A stretch of DNA of 64,000 bases from an uncultured Bacilli bacterium. GTDB taxonomy: Bacteria; Bacillota_I; Bacilli_A; RF39; UBA660. The stretch covers positions 1 through 64,000 of the forward strand of contig CAKPLY010000004.1 of assembly GCA_934167825.1 (NCBI GenBank), written 5' to 3'. Numbering within the stretch: position 1 is the first letter of the stretch; every line of letters begins with the position of its first letter. Positions 1-8,728 of the stretch are shown here, in pieces. A program made the translations under genes and the position numbers. The notes under the pieces were generated by a model, which searched no databases, was not told the origin of the DNA, and worked only from the letters and a program-made list of their open reading frames with translations.

Positions 1-8
1 GTAAGACA

Positions 9-34
9 CAAAAAAATCAATCTTTCGATTGATT
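9..34 (-). terminator. Intrinsic terminator, left edge of the tRNA-Gly island
   Basis: An 8-bp perfect stem (AATCAATC/GATTGATT, 15-34) is followed, reading on the minus strand, by a run of Ts (9-16). It sits just beyond the left copy of the tRNA-flank repeat. It probably was the original terminator of the tRNA-Gly transcript before the island separated it from the tRNA. Confidence 0.6.
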
Positions 35-48
35 CTATATATCAAGCT

Positions 49-84
49 CAAACTAAATAGTTCGAACAGATTCGTCACTGGAGC
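49..84. repeat. Left direct repeat (candidate attL) of the tRNA-Gly island
   Basis: Thirty-six bases match positions 5099-5134 with one mismatch (c/a at 78 versus 5128). On the minus strand the repeat begins with GCTCCA, identical to the last base of the tRNA-Gly acceptor plus its CCA end, and continues into the 3' flank. Only the right copy is attached to a whole tRNA. This is what tRNA-targeting integration leaves behind. Confidence 0.7.
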
Positions 85-90
85 GATTGT

Positions 91-110
91 TTAAGTTGTT
101 TACAACTTAA
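91..110. repeat. Perfect 9-bp inverted repeat upstream of the island gene
   Basis: TTAAGTTGT and ACAACTTAA (91-99 and 102-110) form a perfect palindrome with a two-base centre. It lies 153 bp before the large island gene. There is no T-run, so it is more likely an operator or recombinase site than a terminator. The rest of the 1-262 gap is AT-rich, with only weak promoter-like elements near 204-240. Confidence 0.4.
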
Positions 111-262
111 CTATCACAATTAGGAATTAATACAATTCGTATAAATATCTATATACATCCTGCCACAATTTTATTTAAATATAAACACTTTTTATTTAAA
201 TTTTTGTAAATTATGCTAAATTGATCTAATTATATGATAAAATGGTATTGTAGGTGAGATAG

Positions 263-3200
263 ATGAATTATAAATATCAAAGAAGACAAATATTTGGGAA
301 AAGATTAAAAGTTCCTAAGGATATATTAAATAAAGTTTATAATTGTTATCTTTCTTTTAATGAATTTATTGAGTATCAATTAGAAGATAAGATACCAATT
401 TCTTGTATTAAAGAATCTGATAGAAGAATTGTTTCAAAGTTTGGTATTGATAAATGTAGAGAATTAGATTGGAAATTAATAAACAAAACATTGTATTATA
501 ATATGAATATTAATTTTAGAGATGTACTAATGTCTATTGATTCAAAAACTGAAAATATTAATAATACTTTATATGAATTAGTAAAAAATCAAATAAGACC
601 AAATGATTATACTTCAAAAATGCGTGAAGTATATGCTGATAGACTATTTGATATTTCGCAAATAAATGATACAAACACAAGCTATATCACAAGAGAGATA
701 ATGAAAAAGTTTAATGATGGTAAAGTTACCTTAAAAGAAATAGTATGTAATTGGGATTTATTTAAAAATAAAGATTTAGATTTTTGTTTACTAAATGATA
801 ATGAAAATCAGAATCATGTTACAAGTACTATGTTAAAAGAATTTATGTCTAATTATGGTAATTTAGCATCTTTAATTGCAGATAATAATGATATTTATGC
901 ATTTATTAATAATATATATTCTTTTAATTCCAAAGAAGAAGAAGAGATGTATGTTAAACAGTTTACTGATGATATATTAAGTAAAACATTAAAAAGTAGT
1001 GATAGGTCTAAACCTACAATTGAATTAACAAATAGCCAATATAAAGAAATATTTAAGTATTCTTCTGCAGGAGATTATTTAGAATCATTTTATAACGAAG
1101 ATGGATTTGCTATAATTGATGAATTGAAAAAACTACCTAAAAATTATATTTCTAGTATAAATATTCCTTTTTCAGAAATTTTAAAATATAATATATTTGA
1201 ATTTATTAATGAAGTGGGATTAAAAAATATTGTTGATTTTGATAATGAAAATGGTTACTTTCTTACTAGAGATAATTGCAAAATGTTAAAACTAATACGT
1301 AATAAATATTTAAAAGAAAATGTTGATTCTCCAGATGAAAAAATTTTTATTGATTTTTATGATGAAAATGGAAAGTTTAGGCCGCATACTAAAGATGAAT
1401 TTTATGAAATAATGAGAAGAATAATAGTAAATCGTCCGATTAATATTACTGATGATTATAGAGAGTTAAATGGAGAATTTAGAACTAGAAATCCAGAATT
1501 ATTTATATCAGAACAAGCACCTATTGAATTACAAAATTTATTTTATACTAAACAAATAACACCAAGTATAATTTTAGAACATCCAGAATATATTGAATTT
1601 TTAAAAGGAAAAAATTTAAATTCTTGTCTTGAAATAATATCAGTAAACGTAAAAAATAATGATGAAAAAGCATATTATAAGAGTTTTTGGAAATTTATTG
1701 GTGATAAAACCAATTCAGATGAATTTATTAATTTTATTATGGAGTATTCAGATGTTTTAGATATTGTTTTAAATGGCAAAGAATCGAATAGTTATCAATA
1801 TAGTATAAAATTTTCAATTGATGATGATATGAATAAAATTTCAAGTAAAATTAATGAAACATTAAAAAAACTTATTATTGAAAAGGGTATAATTTATCCA
1901 AGACATATTCCAAAGAATATGAAAGAAGAATATCCATCATTATTTTTAGGAGAAAATATTCCACAAGAAATTAAAAATAAATTTTATAATAGAGAATTTA
2001 CATTAAAAGATTTTAATGATAATCCAGAATTATTTGAAATGTTTGATAAAACAAATATTGCTTGTGGTTTTTCTGAAGATATGTCTTGGATTATCACTTT
2101 ATTTGAAGATCTTGATGATTTTAAAAAAGCAAATTATAATCGTATGAAAGTAATATTAGCATATTCTAAAATACAAGATGCAATTTCAAAACAAGTATTT
2201 AAAGAAACAATTATGAATTTAGGCTCTGATGTTAATATAGAAAAAATAGAGTATATTTCTGAAATTATATTAAGACTTTCATTATCTAATTCGAGTGAGA
2301 TGTTTACATTTAGGTATGAACTTGCTTCGCAATTATTGAATTCAAATAATCCGTTGGAAAGTTTAAATAAGATAGAAAATGTATTTATTAAAAACAATAT
2401 TCCAGTAGTAGGAAAAATATATTCATGCTTTGATATATTGCATCCTGACTTTCAAGGGTTTAATTTTGAAAGTTCAACTATATCGCCAGTATTAAAAAAA
2501 TCTTCAACAACAAGTAAAAAAATAATAGTTTTTTCTGATTTAATTAAGGCTTCATTTGGATCTAATAATAGATCTGTAAATGATTATTTAAAAAATATAG
2601 AATTTGGTTCTAATTTGTATGAAAGTATGAAATCTGGACAAGTTCAATTTGATTTACTTAGTGAGATGGAAAAACATGAACTATTGATATTTCGTAATCA
2701 TTTGTCAACGTTATATGATAATACTATGAAGGGAAAAAGCGAAAATGATACATTTATATCTAGTGAAAATATTTTAAATGATATTTTGGAACTTTCAAAA
2801 AGATTATCTTTAGATGGAACATTAGATTACAATTTAGCAGATAGAGTAATAAAAATGTTTTGTGGATTTGCAGGTATTGATACATTAGAACAAGCTAAAA
2901 GATACGTTGAAAAGAAAGTTAAGACTGCTGATTTAAGGAATAGAGAAGCTTCTAATTCAGATATGATATTAACTCAAGGAGATTTTATTAAAGGAATTGG
3001 TGATATAAAATATTTAGGAAATATTTTACAAAATGGTAGTGTTTCAAAAGAATATTTAGGTTCTTGTGCTGGTAGTGATTCAACTCCACTTGATACTGAT
3101 GTATCGATGATAACAAGTGCGGAAGGAACAATAAAAGAAAAAATGAGTGCGACTGCTGCAAATGATTATGGACCTATATGGTTTGTGTTAAAAAATGATG

Positions 3201-4411
3201 ATAGATTTATAACTACTAGAACAAATAGTGAAACATTAGATGTAAAAAGAGATTTATCTAAAATGGAAGTATTTTATACCGGAGTTTTAGGACAGGATCA
3301 TTATGGAATTAGAACTGGTTTTGCTTCTAGTGAAATAAATTATATTGTTATGGAAAATTATGATTCAAGAGTTGGATTAGAAATAGCTATGAATGGATTT
3401 TATATACCTGTTGCAAATAAAGAAGGTAAGATAGTTTTTACTCCAAAAGATTATGATGATTTAAGAAAGAAAATGAGTGGTTTATCTTATTTTGGAGAAC
3501 AGAATTATTCTTTTTCAAATAATTTAATAACTGAGGAAACTAAATATTTAGCAGAACAGATAGAACAAAGTAATTGTGAGGTTCAGTTAAAAAGAGAAAA
3601 AATTAATAAAGTTATTAAAAAATCACTTGAAGAAATAGGACTTCATTTAAAAACAAATATTGATGGTGATTTAACCGAAGGATTCGTAGAATTAATTGAT
3701 ACTGGTTCAACAGGAAGAGGAACAAATAAGCCTGGTGATGGGGATTTTGATTTTATGATGAGGTTAGATAGAAAGGTATTAGAAAATCCTTTAAAATTAA
3801 ATGAATTAAAACAAACTATATTAAAAAATATAGGTAAAGAAAATACTTCTGAAGTAACTGGAACTGGAGATTTTAGATTAAAGAATGTTGAAATAGATAA
3901 TGATACCAATGTAGATATTGATATTACATTTACTAATAAAACTGATAAGATATTATATTCAACTGATATGGCATTACAAGATAGATTATCAACTATTCAA
4001 AGTAATGATTCGGAAAAGTATAAATATGTTGTTTCAAATATTCTTTTAGCTAAACAAGTATTGAAAAAAGCAGAAGCATACAAGCCTAATCGAGGAGATG
4101 TACCACAAGGTGGTTTAGGTGGTGTAGGAATAGAAAATTGGATTCTTCAAAATGGTGGTTCATTTATTGATGCTGCTAAAAGTTTTGTTGAGGCTTCTGA
4201 AGGAAAAAGTTTCGAAGAATTTAAATCAATTTATCAAATATGGGATTTTGGAGATAATCATTTGGCGGAAAGAAGAGGACAATATTCACATGATAATTTT
4301 GTAGTTAATAATATGAGCAAATCAGGATATCAAAAAATGCTTCAAGCTTTAAAAGAATATTTAAAATCTATAGAGATTTCACAAATAGATACCGAAACTA
4401 TAAAACGATGA
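263..4411 (+). CDS. Giant island protein with C-terminal class-I (CCA/CD-NTase-like) nucleotidyltransferase module
   Basis: A 1382-residue protein of unrecognised overall family. Near the C-terminus is a Pol-beta-type nucleotidyltransferase core: GSTGRGT at 1148-1154, DFD at 1161-1163 and a third acidic strand, DID, at 1218-1220. It is followed by a helical region with GGLGGVGIE (1283-1291), which resembles the substrate-binding domain of archaeal-type CCA-adding and OAS-like enzymes. The metal-binding carboxylates are all present, so it should be catalytically active; substrate unknown. Around residues 410-450 and 557-600 are two copies of a module of the form PELF...IP.E(L/I)(Q/K)N.FY..., about 147 residues apart. 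There is no signal peptide or obvious membrane segment, so it is probably cytoplasmic. The GGTGAG just before the ATG supports this start. It is the only intact gene of the island. Defence, toxin or RNA-modifying roles are possible; none is shown. Confidence 0.65.
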   Translation: MNYKYQRRQIFGKRLKVPKDILNKVYNCYLSFNEFIEYQLEDKIPISCIKESDRRIVSKFGIDKCRELDWKLINKTLYYNMNINFRDVLMSIDSKTENINNTLYELVKNQIRPNDYTSKMREVYADRLFDISQINDTNTSYITREIMKKFNDGKVTLKEIVCNWDLFKNKDLDFCLLNDNENQNHVTSTMLKEFMSNYGNLASLIADNNDIYAFINNIYSFNSKEEEEMYVKQFTDDILSKTLKSSDRSKPTIELTNSQYKEIFKYSSAGDYLESFYNEDGFAIIDELKKLPKNYISSINIPFSEILKYNIFEFINEVGLKNIVDFDNENGYFLTRDNCKMLKLIRNKYLKENVDSPDEKIFIDFYDENGKFRPHTKDEFYEIMRRIIVNRPINITDDYRELNGEFRTRNPELFISEQAPIELQNLFYTKQITPSIILEHPEYIEFLKGKNLNSCLEIISVNVKNNDEKAYYKSFWKFIGDKTNSDEFINFIMEYSDVLDIVLNGKESNSYQYSIKFSIDDDMNKISSKINETLKKLIIEKGIIYPRHIPKNMKEEYPSLFLGENIPQEIKNKFYNREFTLKDFNDNPELFEMFDKTNIACGFSEDMSWIITLFEDLDDFKKANYNRMKVILAYSKIQDAISKQVFKETIMNLGSDVNIEKIEYISEIILRLSLSNSSEMFTFRYELASQLLNSNNPLESLNKIENVFIKNNIPVVGKIYSCFDILHPDFQGFNFESSTISPVLKKSSTTSKKIIVFSDLIKASFGSNNRSVNDYLKNIEFGSNLYESMKSGQVQFDLLSEMEKHELLIFRNHLSTLYDNTMKGKSENDTFISSENILNDILELSKRLSLDGTLDYNLADRVIKMFCGFAGIDTLEQAKRYVEKKVKTADLRNREASNSDMILTQGDFIKGIGDIKYLGNILQNGSVSKEYLGSCAGSDSTPLDTDVSMITSAEGTIKEKMSATAANDYGPIWFVLKNDDRFITTRTNSETLDVKRDLSKMEVFYTGVLGQDHYGIRTGFASSEINYIVMENYDSRVGLEIAMNGFYIPVANKEGKIVFTPKDYDDLRKKMSGLSYFGEQNYSFSNNLITEETKYLAEQIEQSNCEVQLKREKINKVIKKSLEEIGLHLKTNIDGDLTEGFVELIDTGSTGRGTNKPGDGDFDFMMRLDRKVLENPLKLNELKQTILKNIGKENTSEVTGTGDFRLKNVEIDNDTNVDIDITFTNKTDKILYSTDMALQDRLSTIQSNDSEKYKYVVSNILLAKQVLKKAEAYKPNRGDVPQGGLGGVGIENWILQNGGSFIDAAKSFVEASEGKSFEEFKSIYQIWDFGDNHLAERRGQYSHDNFVVNNMSKSGYQKMLQALKEYLKSIEISQIDTETIKR

Positions 4412-4440
4412 CTTATAATGATAAGCCATCGTTTTTTTCT
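4403..4440 (+). terminator. Terminator of the island gene
   Basis: AAACGATG...CATCGTTT arms with a short loop overlap the stop codon and are followed by a T-run (about 4430-4440). Strong rho-independent form. Confidence 0.85.
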
Positions 4441-4456
4441 TTTGTCTGCATATGTA

Positions 4457-4507
4457 TTAAGTAAGAACACGAATATAAATACTTGCAACATTCTTTTCAT
4501 TATTCAT
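4457..4507 (-). pseudogene. Serine recombinase remnant (N-terminal 16 codons)
   Basis: On the minus strand a GGAG ribosome site precedes ATG at 4507 and a 16-residue peptide ending ASIYIRVLT followed by TAA. The (A)xIYxRVST start is the hallmark first strand of serine recombinases/resolvases, with the catalytic Ser position next to this break (here L then T, then stop). Only the first strand survives; nothing recombinase-like follows. I read it as the stump of the enzyme that once mobilised the island. The match is short, so this is suggestive rather than certain. Confidence 0.45.
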
Positions 4508-4527
4508 TAACTAATCACTCCTTTTTA

Positions 4528-4629
4528 CTAAAAAAGAAGAGACAATGGTATCCAGTTAAGACTAAATACTACTGACTCCTCATTAAATTCAATATTATAA
4601 ATTTTCGATATCTTGAGTTTATATATCAT
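4528..4629 (-). CDS. 33-residue ORF in the decayed recombinase operon
   Basis: ATG at 4629 with GAAGG upstream opens a 33-codon frame ending in a TAG 20 bp before the recombinase stump. The peptide is mostly beta/hydrophobic and I recognise no family. Its placement, right after a pseudogene and right before the recombinase remnant, suggests it belonged to the same operon. It may itself be a remnant. Confidence 0.3.
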   Translation of the reverse strand: MIYKLKISKIYNIEFNEESVVFSLNWIPLSLLF

Positions 4630-4752
4630 AAATATACCTTCATTTCTAGAACATACTTTTTACATTGGCAATTTATAATATCACTTTTTTTAAGATTGTA
4701 TATTCCCTATATTGAGAATAAGTAGTATTAGTTGAAGCTGATATTTAAATAA

Positions 4753-5028
4753 CTATTTAATCTTTTTTATATAATCTTCTAAATCTTTAATTTCAGTAGA
4801 GTTTGATAGAATACCGATATAGAGAGTTTTAGAATAATTAAAAGCTAGGAAAGTAATTTATTTAATAATAACCCTATGTGGCTCAATATAAGATAAATTA
4901 GAGTGTTCTATAATTCTCATATTACCATTTATTATTTTCGGTTAGTATTACAAAAAATCACATATAAACTCCATTTTCTTTTTAAATTCAGCTTCAAACT
5001 CTATTTGTTTACTTATAATATTAATCAT
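4753..5028 (-). pseudogene. Decayed small gene of the island (about 92 codons, internal stops)
   Basis: AAGAAAGG and ATG at 5028 start a well-formed coding stretch of about 26 residues (MINIISKQIEFEAEFKK...). Stops near 4950 and at 4860 interrupt it, but the frame then resumes with protein-like sequence (SKTLYIGILSN, EIKDLEDYIKK) up to TAG at 4753. Codon texture stays gene-like across the stops, which fits a recently broken gene. I cannot assign a family. Confidence 0.5.
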
Positions 5029-5046
5029 AATAAAAACCTTTCTTAA

Positions 5047-5084
5047 TACAAAAAAATATCAACTTCGTTTAGAAATTGATATTT
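5047..5084 (-). terminator. Terminator behind tRNA-Gly
   Basis: AAATATCAA (5054-5062) pairs with TTGATATTT (5076-5084). The minus-strand transcript then runs into seven Us. It terminates the tRNA-Gly transcript inside the island copy of the flank. Confidence 0.8.
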
Positions 5085-5098
5085 TTCTATATTAAGTT

Positions 5099-5134
5099 CA
5101 AACTAAATAGTTCGAACAGATTCGTCAATGGAGC
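5099..5134. repeat. Right direct repeat (candidate attR), overlapping the tRNA-Gly 3' end
   Basis: Partner of 49-84 with one mismatch in 36 bases. It overlaps the last six bases of the tRNA (acceptor end plus CCA) and its immediate downstream flank. Confidence 0.7.
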
Positions 5135-5202
5135 AGATGAGGAGAATCGAACTCCCGTAGTCAGCTTGGAAGGCTGAGGTTCTACCATTAAACTACATCT
5201 GC
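5129..5202 (-). tRNA. tRNA-Gly(TCC)
   Basis: The minus strand folds as a tRNA: acceptor GCAGATG/CATCTGC, a D-arm with TAGTTTAATGGTAGAA, an anticodon arm CAGCC-TTCCAAG-CTGAC region giving TCC, a T-loop GTTCGATTC and an encoded CCA end at 5129-5131. The 3' end is shared with the island repeat, making it the likely integration target. Confidence 0.95.
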
Positions 5203-5280
5203 AAATCAAGTAGGCAATATAAATTTTATAATATATTGCCTTATTTGTCAATAGTTTTTTGAAAAAAAGTTGATATATTT

Positions 5281-7443
5281 TTAATTTTTTAATAAATTTG
5301 GTTCAACTAGTGATAAAGAAACTTTTTCTTTTTCTTTATTTATATCAATAACATAACAATCTATTATGTCTCCAACGTTTAATATATCACTTGGATGTTT
5401 TATATAATTATTAGTCATTTTAGATATATGTATTAGTCCATCGTTATGTAATCCTATGTCTACGAATGCTCCAAAATCTATAACATTTCTAACTGTACCC
5501 TGTAATTTCATTCCTACTTGTAAATCATTTATATCTAGAACGTCACTTTTTAGTAATGGTTTTGGCATATCATCTCTTGGGTCTCTATTTGGTTTTTTTA
5601 ATGCTAGTATAATATCTTCTAGAGTATATATATCTGTGTTTAATTTATCTTTATATGCATTTATATCTATATTATTTAATAAATCTATTAGTTTTTGTGT
5701 GCCAATATCTTTTGTACTACAGTTAAGTTTTTTCAGTAAATCTAATACAATATTATAACTTTCTGGGTGAACTGATGTAACATCTAAAATGTTATCTCCA
5801 TCAATTACTCTTAAAAATCCTATTGACTGTTCATAAGATTTATCGCTTAGAAGTTTTTTCTTTTTTATTTCTTCGCGCGATTTTATTTTTCCTTCCTTAT
5901 TTCTATATTCAATTATTTTATCTATGTTTTTTTTAGTTATTCCTGATACATATTTAAGTAGGGAAGGGGATGCTGTATTTATGTTTACTCCAACACTGTT
6001 TACTGCTTTTGATACTACGAAGTCTAATGATTCAGTTAGTTTTTTATTGGATACATCATGTTGATAAAGTCCTACTCCAATGCTTTCGGGAGTTATTTTT
6101 ACTAGTTCTGCTAAAGGGTCTTGTAATCTTCTTCCTATTGAGATTGCACTTCTTTTTTCTACGGTTAAATCTGGAAATTCTTCGATTGCTAATTTGCTTG
6201 CAGAGTATACACTTGCTCCTGCTTCTGATACAATTATATATTCGGTAGGTAATTTTTCTTCTTTAATTACAGATGATACAAATTTTTCTGATTCACGAGA
6301 TGCTGTACCATTTCCTATTGCGATAACTTCTACATTGTATTTCTTTATTAAGTCTACTAATACTTTTTTTGATTCTTCATATTTGTTATGCGGTTCGTTT
6401 GGGTATATTACTGCAATTTCAAGTTTTTTACCCGTTTTATCTATTACTGCTAGTTTACATCCTGTTCTAAATGCTGGGTCAAAACCAAGTACTGTTTTAT
6501 CTTTTATTGGTGGAGTAAGAAGTAGTTTTTCTAGATTTTTACTAAAGTTATCTATTGCACTATTTTCACCAATGACAGTTAAGTCTGCTCTTATTTCTCT
6601 TTCTACACTTGGCAATATTAATCTTTTTAAACTATCATTAATGGCATCTATAATTATGTCTTTTACGTTTGTTTTATCATTTTTTATTATTTTTGATTCT
6701 AAATACTTTTCTATTTCTTCGGGTATAATTTCTATACTAACGTTAAGTATACCTTCGTTTTCTCCACGATTTAATGCTAGAATTCTATGTGGTTTTATAT
6801 ATTTTACTTTTTCTGTGTAGTCATAATACATTTCGTAGGTTTTAATTTCATCTTTAGCATTTTTCTTTAACTTTGATACAACTATTCCTTTGTTATACAT
6901 ATTGTTTCTTATCCATTTTCTATAGTAAGCATTATCACTTATCCATTCAGCGATTATATATTTTGATCCTGTTATAGCATCATCTATTTTTTTTACGTTT
7001 TCATTTAAATATTTTTCTGCAATTTTATTTATATCTATGTTGTCTTTCATACTCATAATTATTTTTGCTAATGGTTCTAGTCCATTTTTTATTGCTTCGG
7101 TAGCTTTAGTCTTTTTCTTTTCTTTATATGGTCTATATAAGTCTTCTACTTCAACTAGTTTTGTACATTTTGTGATATTATCTTTTAATTCATCTGTAAG
7201 AAGTCCTTTTTCGTCAATTAGTCTTATTACATCTTCTTTTCTTTTTAATAGAGATACTTGATAGTCATATACTAGACTTATTTTTCTTATTTGTTCTTCA
7301 TCTAGAGAGTTAGTTTTTTCTTTTCTATATCGTGCAATGAAGGGAATTGTGTTTCCTTCTTCAAGAAGCTCTAGTACTGCTTGCGTTTGGGATTCTTTTA
7401 TATTTAATTCTTGTGATATTTCTTTAATTATTTCTTTGTTCAT
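5281..7443 (-). CDS. tex: Tex-family RNA-binding transcription accessory protein
   Basis: A 720-residue protein, the usual Tex/YhgF length. The N-terminal helical Tex domain starts with the typical ...ARYRKEKT... segment (about 37-44). Then come a YqgF/RNase-H-like domain (GFDPAFRTGCK near 320), helix-hairpin-helix repeats (VNINTASPSLL.. near 480-520) and a C-terminal S1 domain (VRNVIDFGAFVDIG, about 650-715). Tex binds nucleic acid and acts in transcription and RNA metabolism. The start is 20 bp inside the end of the upstream polymerase gene, with AGAAGGA as RBS, so the two are co-transcribed and perhaps translationally coupled. No clear terminator is seen before the tRNA at 5202. Confidence 0.95.
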   Translation of the reverse strand: MNKEIIKEISQELNIKESQTQAVLELLEEGNTIPFIARYRKEKTNSLDEEQIRKISLVYDYQVSLLKRKEDVIRLIDEKGLLTDELKDNITKCTKLVEVEDLYRPYKEKKKTKATEAIKNGLEPLAKIIMSMKDNIDINKIAEKYLNENVKKIDDAITGSKYIIAEWISDNAYYRKWIRNNMYNKGIVVSKLKKNAKDEIKTYEMYYDYTEKVKYIKPHRILALNRGENEGILNVSIEIIPEEIEKYLESKIIKNDKTNVKDIIIDAINDSLKRLILPSVEREIRADLTVIGENSAIDNFSKNLEKLLLTPPIKDKTVLGFDPAFRTGCKLAVIDKTGKKLEIAVIYPNEPHNKYEESKKVLVDLIKKYNVEVIAIGNGTASRESEKFVSSVIKEEKLPTEYIIVSEAGASVYSASKLAIEEFPDLTVEKRSAISIGRRLQDPLAELVKITPESIGVGLYQHDVSNKKLTESLDFVVSKAVNSVGVNINTASPSLLKYVSGITKKNIDKIIEYRNKEGKIKSREEIKKKKLLSDKSYEQSIGFLRVIDGDNILDVTSVHPESYNIVLDLLKKLNCSTKDIGTQKLIDLLNNIDINAYKDKLNTDIYTLEDIILALKKPNRDPRDDMPKPLLKSDVLDINDLQVGMKLQGTVRNVIDFGAFVDIGLHNDGLIHISKMTNNYIKHPSDILNVGDIIDCYVIDINKEKEKVSLSLVEPNLLKN

Positions 7444-8650
7444 AATGTCCTTCTTTCTTTAGTTTATTTGCGTATGTTATTATTCCTTTGTATTTAGTAT
7501 TTAATTCATTTATTACTTTATCTAGTTTTTCATTTGTTATTTTAGGTGTTTCTTTTATTTTTTCGTGACTAAATAGGTTAAGTTGGATGTCGTTTGTTTT
7601 AGATAAAGTTGATATTCCTACACAAAGAGCACGTATACTTTCTTCATTCCAAATACTATTAAATAGTTTTATTGCGTGCATATATATATATTCAAGTTCG
7701 TTAGTACTGTTAGTTAGGGTTATTTGTTTACTTACTTTGGTAAAGTCTGTGTATTTAATCCATATACTTACACTTTTTGTATACATCTTTTTTTCTTTTA
7801 GCTTGGTTGTTATTTCTTTAGATAGTGACTTGATGATAGGGTATATTTCTTCTTTTGTTTTGTAGTTATATGCAAATGATGTTGATGAGGATATACTTTT
7901 TGGGTCGGTGTATTCATATTCTACTTTAGAATTATCTATTCCGTTTGCACTTTCTATCATTTGATTTGCTCTATTTTTGAAATATTTATATAGAAAGTTA
8001 GGGTCTTTTTTTGCTAAATCTTGGATAGTTAATATACCTAATTCATTTAGTCTTCTACTTGAACTTTTACCTATCATAAATAAATCACTGACAGGGAGTG
8101 GCCACATTTTTTCTTTTATTTCGTTGGAGTAGAGAGTATGTACTTTGTCTGGCTTTTCAAAATCTGATGCCATTTTTGCACATAATTTATTGTTTCCTAT
8201 ACCAACGTTTACGGTAAATCCAAATAATTTTTTTATATCTTCTTTAATTTTGTATGCTGTTTTTTCTGGAGGGCCAAACATAATAGTTAAATCTGTATAG
8301 TCTAAGAAACATTCATCAATAGAGTAGCGTTCAATAACATTGGTGTAATTTAATAGATAGTTATACATTTTGTTTGAATAATATTTATATACTTCATAGT
8401 TAGGTGGGTATACTTCAAGATAAGGACATTTTTTTCTTGCTTGAAAGATTGGTTCAGCGGTTACTACTCCTTTTTTCTTGCATAAATTACTTTTTGCAAG
8501 TACTATTCCTTTTCTTTCTTTTTCACTTCCACCAATTATGGCATATCTATTTCTTATATCTATTTTACTTCCTTTATTTAGCATATTTACTGCAGTCCAT
8601 GATAGGAATGCATTATTTGCATCTATATGTAATATTATTCTTTCTTTCAT
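7424..8650 (-). CDS. Y-family DNA polymerase (DinB/UmuC type)
   Basis: A 408-residue translesion polymerase. The first catalytic Asp is in HIDANNAF (D10) and the second motif is SIDECFLDY (D112, E113). HhH-type fingers (IGNNKLCAKMASDF) and a little-finger domain follow. It inserts nucleotides opposite damaged bases. The C-terminal tail contains QLNLF (about 377), a good beta-clamp-binding motif. Pol IV proper usually opens MDAFYASVE; this HIDANNAF variant marks another Firmicutes subfamily, so dinB is not assigned. First gene of a two-gene unit with tex. Confidence 0.9.
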   Translation of the reverse strand: MKERIILHIDANNAFLSWTAVNMLNKGSKIDIRNRYAIIGGSEKERKGIVLAKSNLCKKKGVVTAEPIFQARKKCPYLEVYPPNYEVYKYYSNKMYNYLLNYTNVIERYSIDECFLDYTDLTIMFGPPEKTAYKIKEDIKKLFGFTVNVGIGNNKLCAKMASDFEKPDKVHTLYSNEIKEKMWPLPVSDLFMIGKSSSRRLNELGILTIQDLAKKDPNFLYKYFKNRANQMIESANGIDNSKVEYEYTDPKSISSSTSFAYNYKTKEEIYPIIKSLSKEITTKLKEKKMYTKSVSIWIKYTDFTKVSKQITLTNSTNELEYIYMHAIKLFNSIWNEESIRALCVGISTLSKTNDIQLNLFSHEKIKETPKITNEKLDKVINELNTKYKGIITYANKLKKEGHYEQRNN

Positions 8651-8696
8651 TTTTACACCCTAGAAATTATTATAATAAGTATACTAAAAAAAATCA

Positions 8697-8728
8697 ATAA
8701 AAAAACTAACTAAATGTTACTAGTTAGT
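8697..8728 (-). terminator. Terminator after the 77-residue gene
   Basis: ACTAACTA (8705-8712) and TAGTTAGT (8721-8728) form an 8-bp stem. On the minus strand it is followed by TTTTTTTATT. It ends the 9719-8720 unit and separates it from the polymerase gene. Confidence 0.8.

Larger units (their letters stand above)
49..5134. mobile_element. Putative tRNA-Gly-targeted genomic island
   Basis: The segment is bounded by 36-bp direct repeats that contain the tRNA-Gly 3' end and its flank. Each repeat is followed on the minus strand by its own intrinsic terminator. Inside are one intact 4.1-kb gene and, on the other strand, remnants of a small gene, a 33-codon ORF and a stopped serine-recombinase start. 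No intact integrase remains, so the element looks immobilised. The island reading is an inference from repeat placement; no empty site is visible in the window. Confidence 0.6.

Noticed and set aside
91..110. Possible second tRNA at the left island edge
   Set aside because: The sequence right of the left repeat folds only as a simple palindrome; there is no T-loop or anticodon arm.
5456..6820. Long plus-strand ORFs inside tex (up to 246 codons)
   Set aside because: They are antisense shadows of tex; no ribosome sites, hydrophobic junk composition, and tex itself is complete and conserved.
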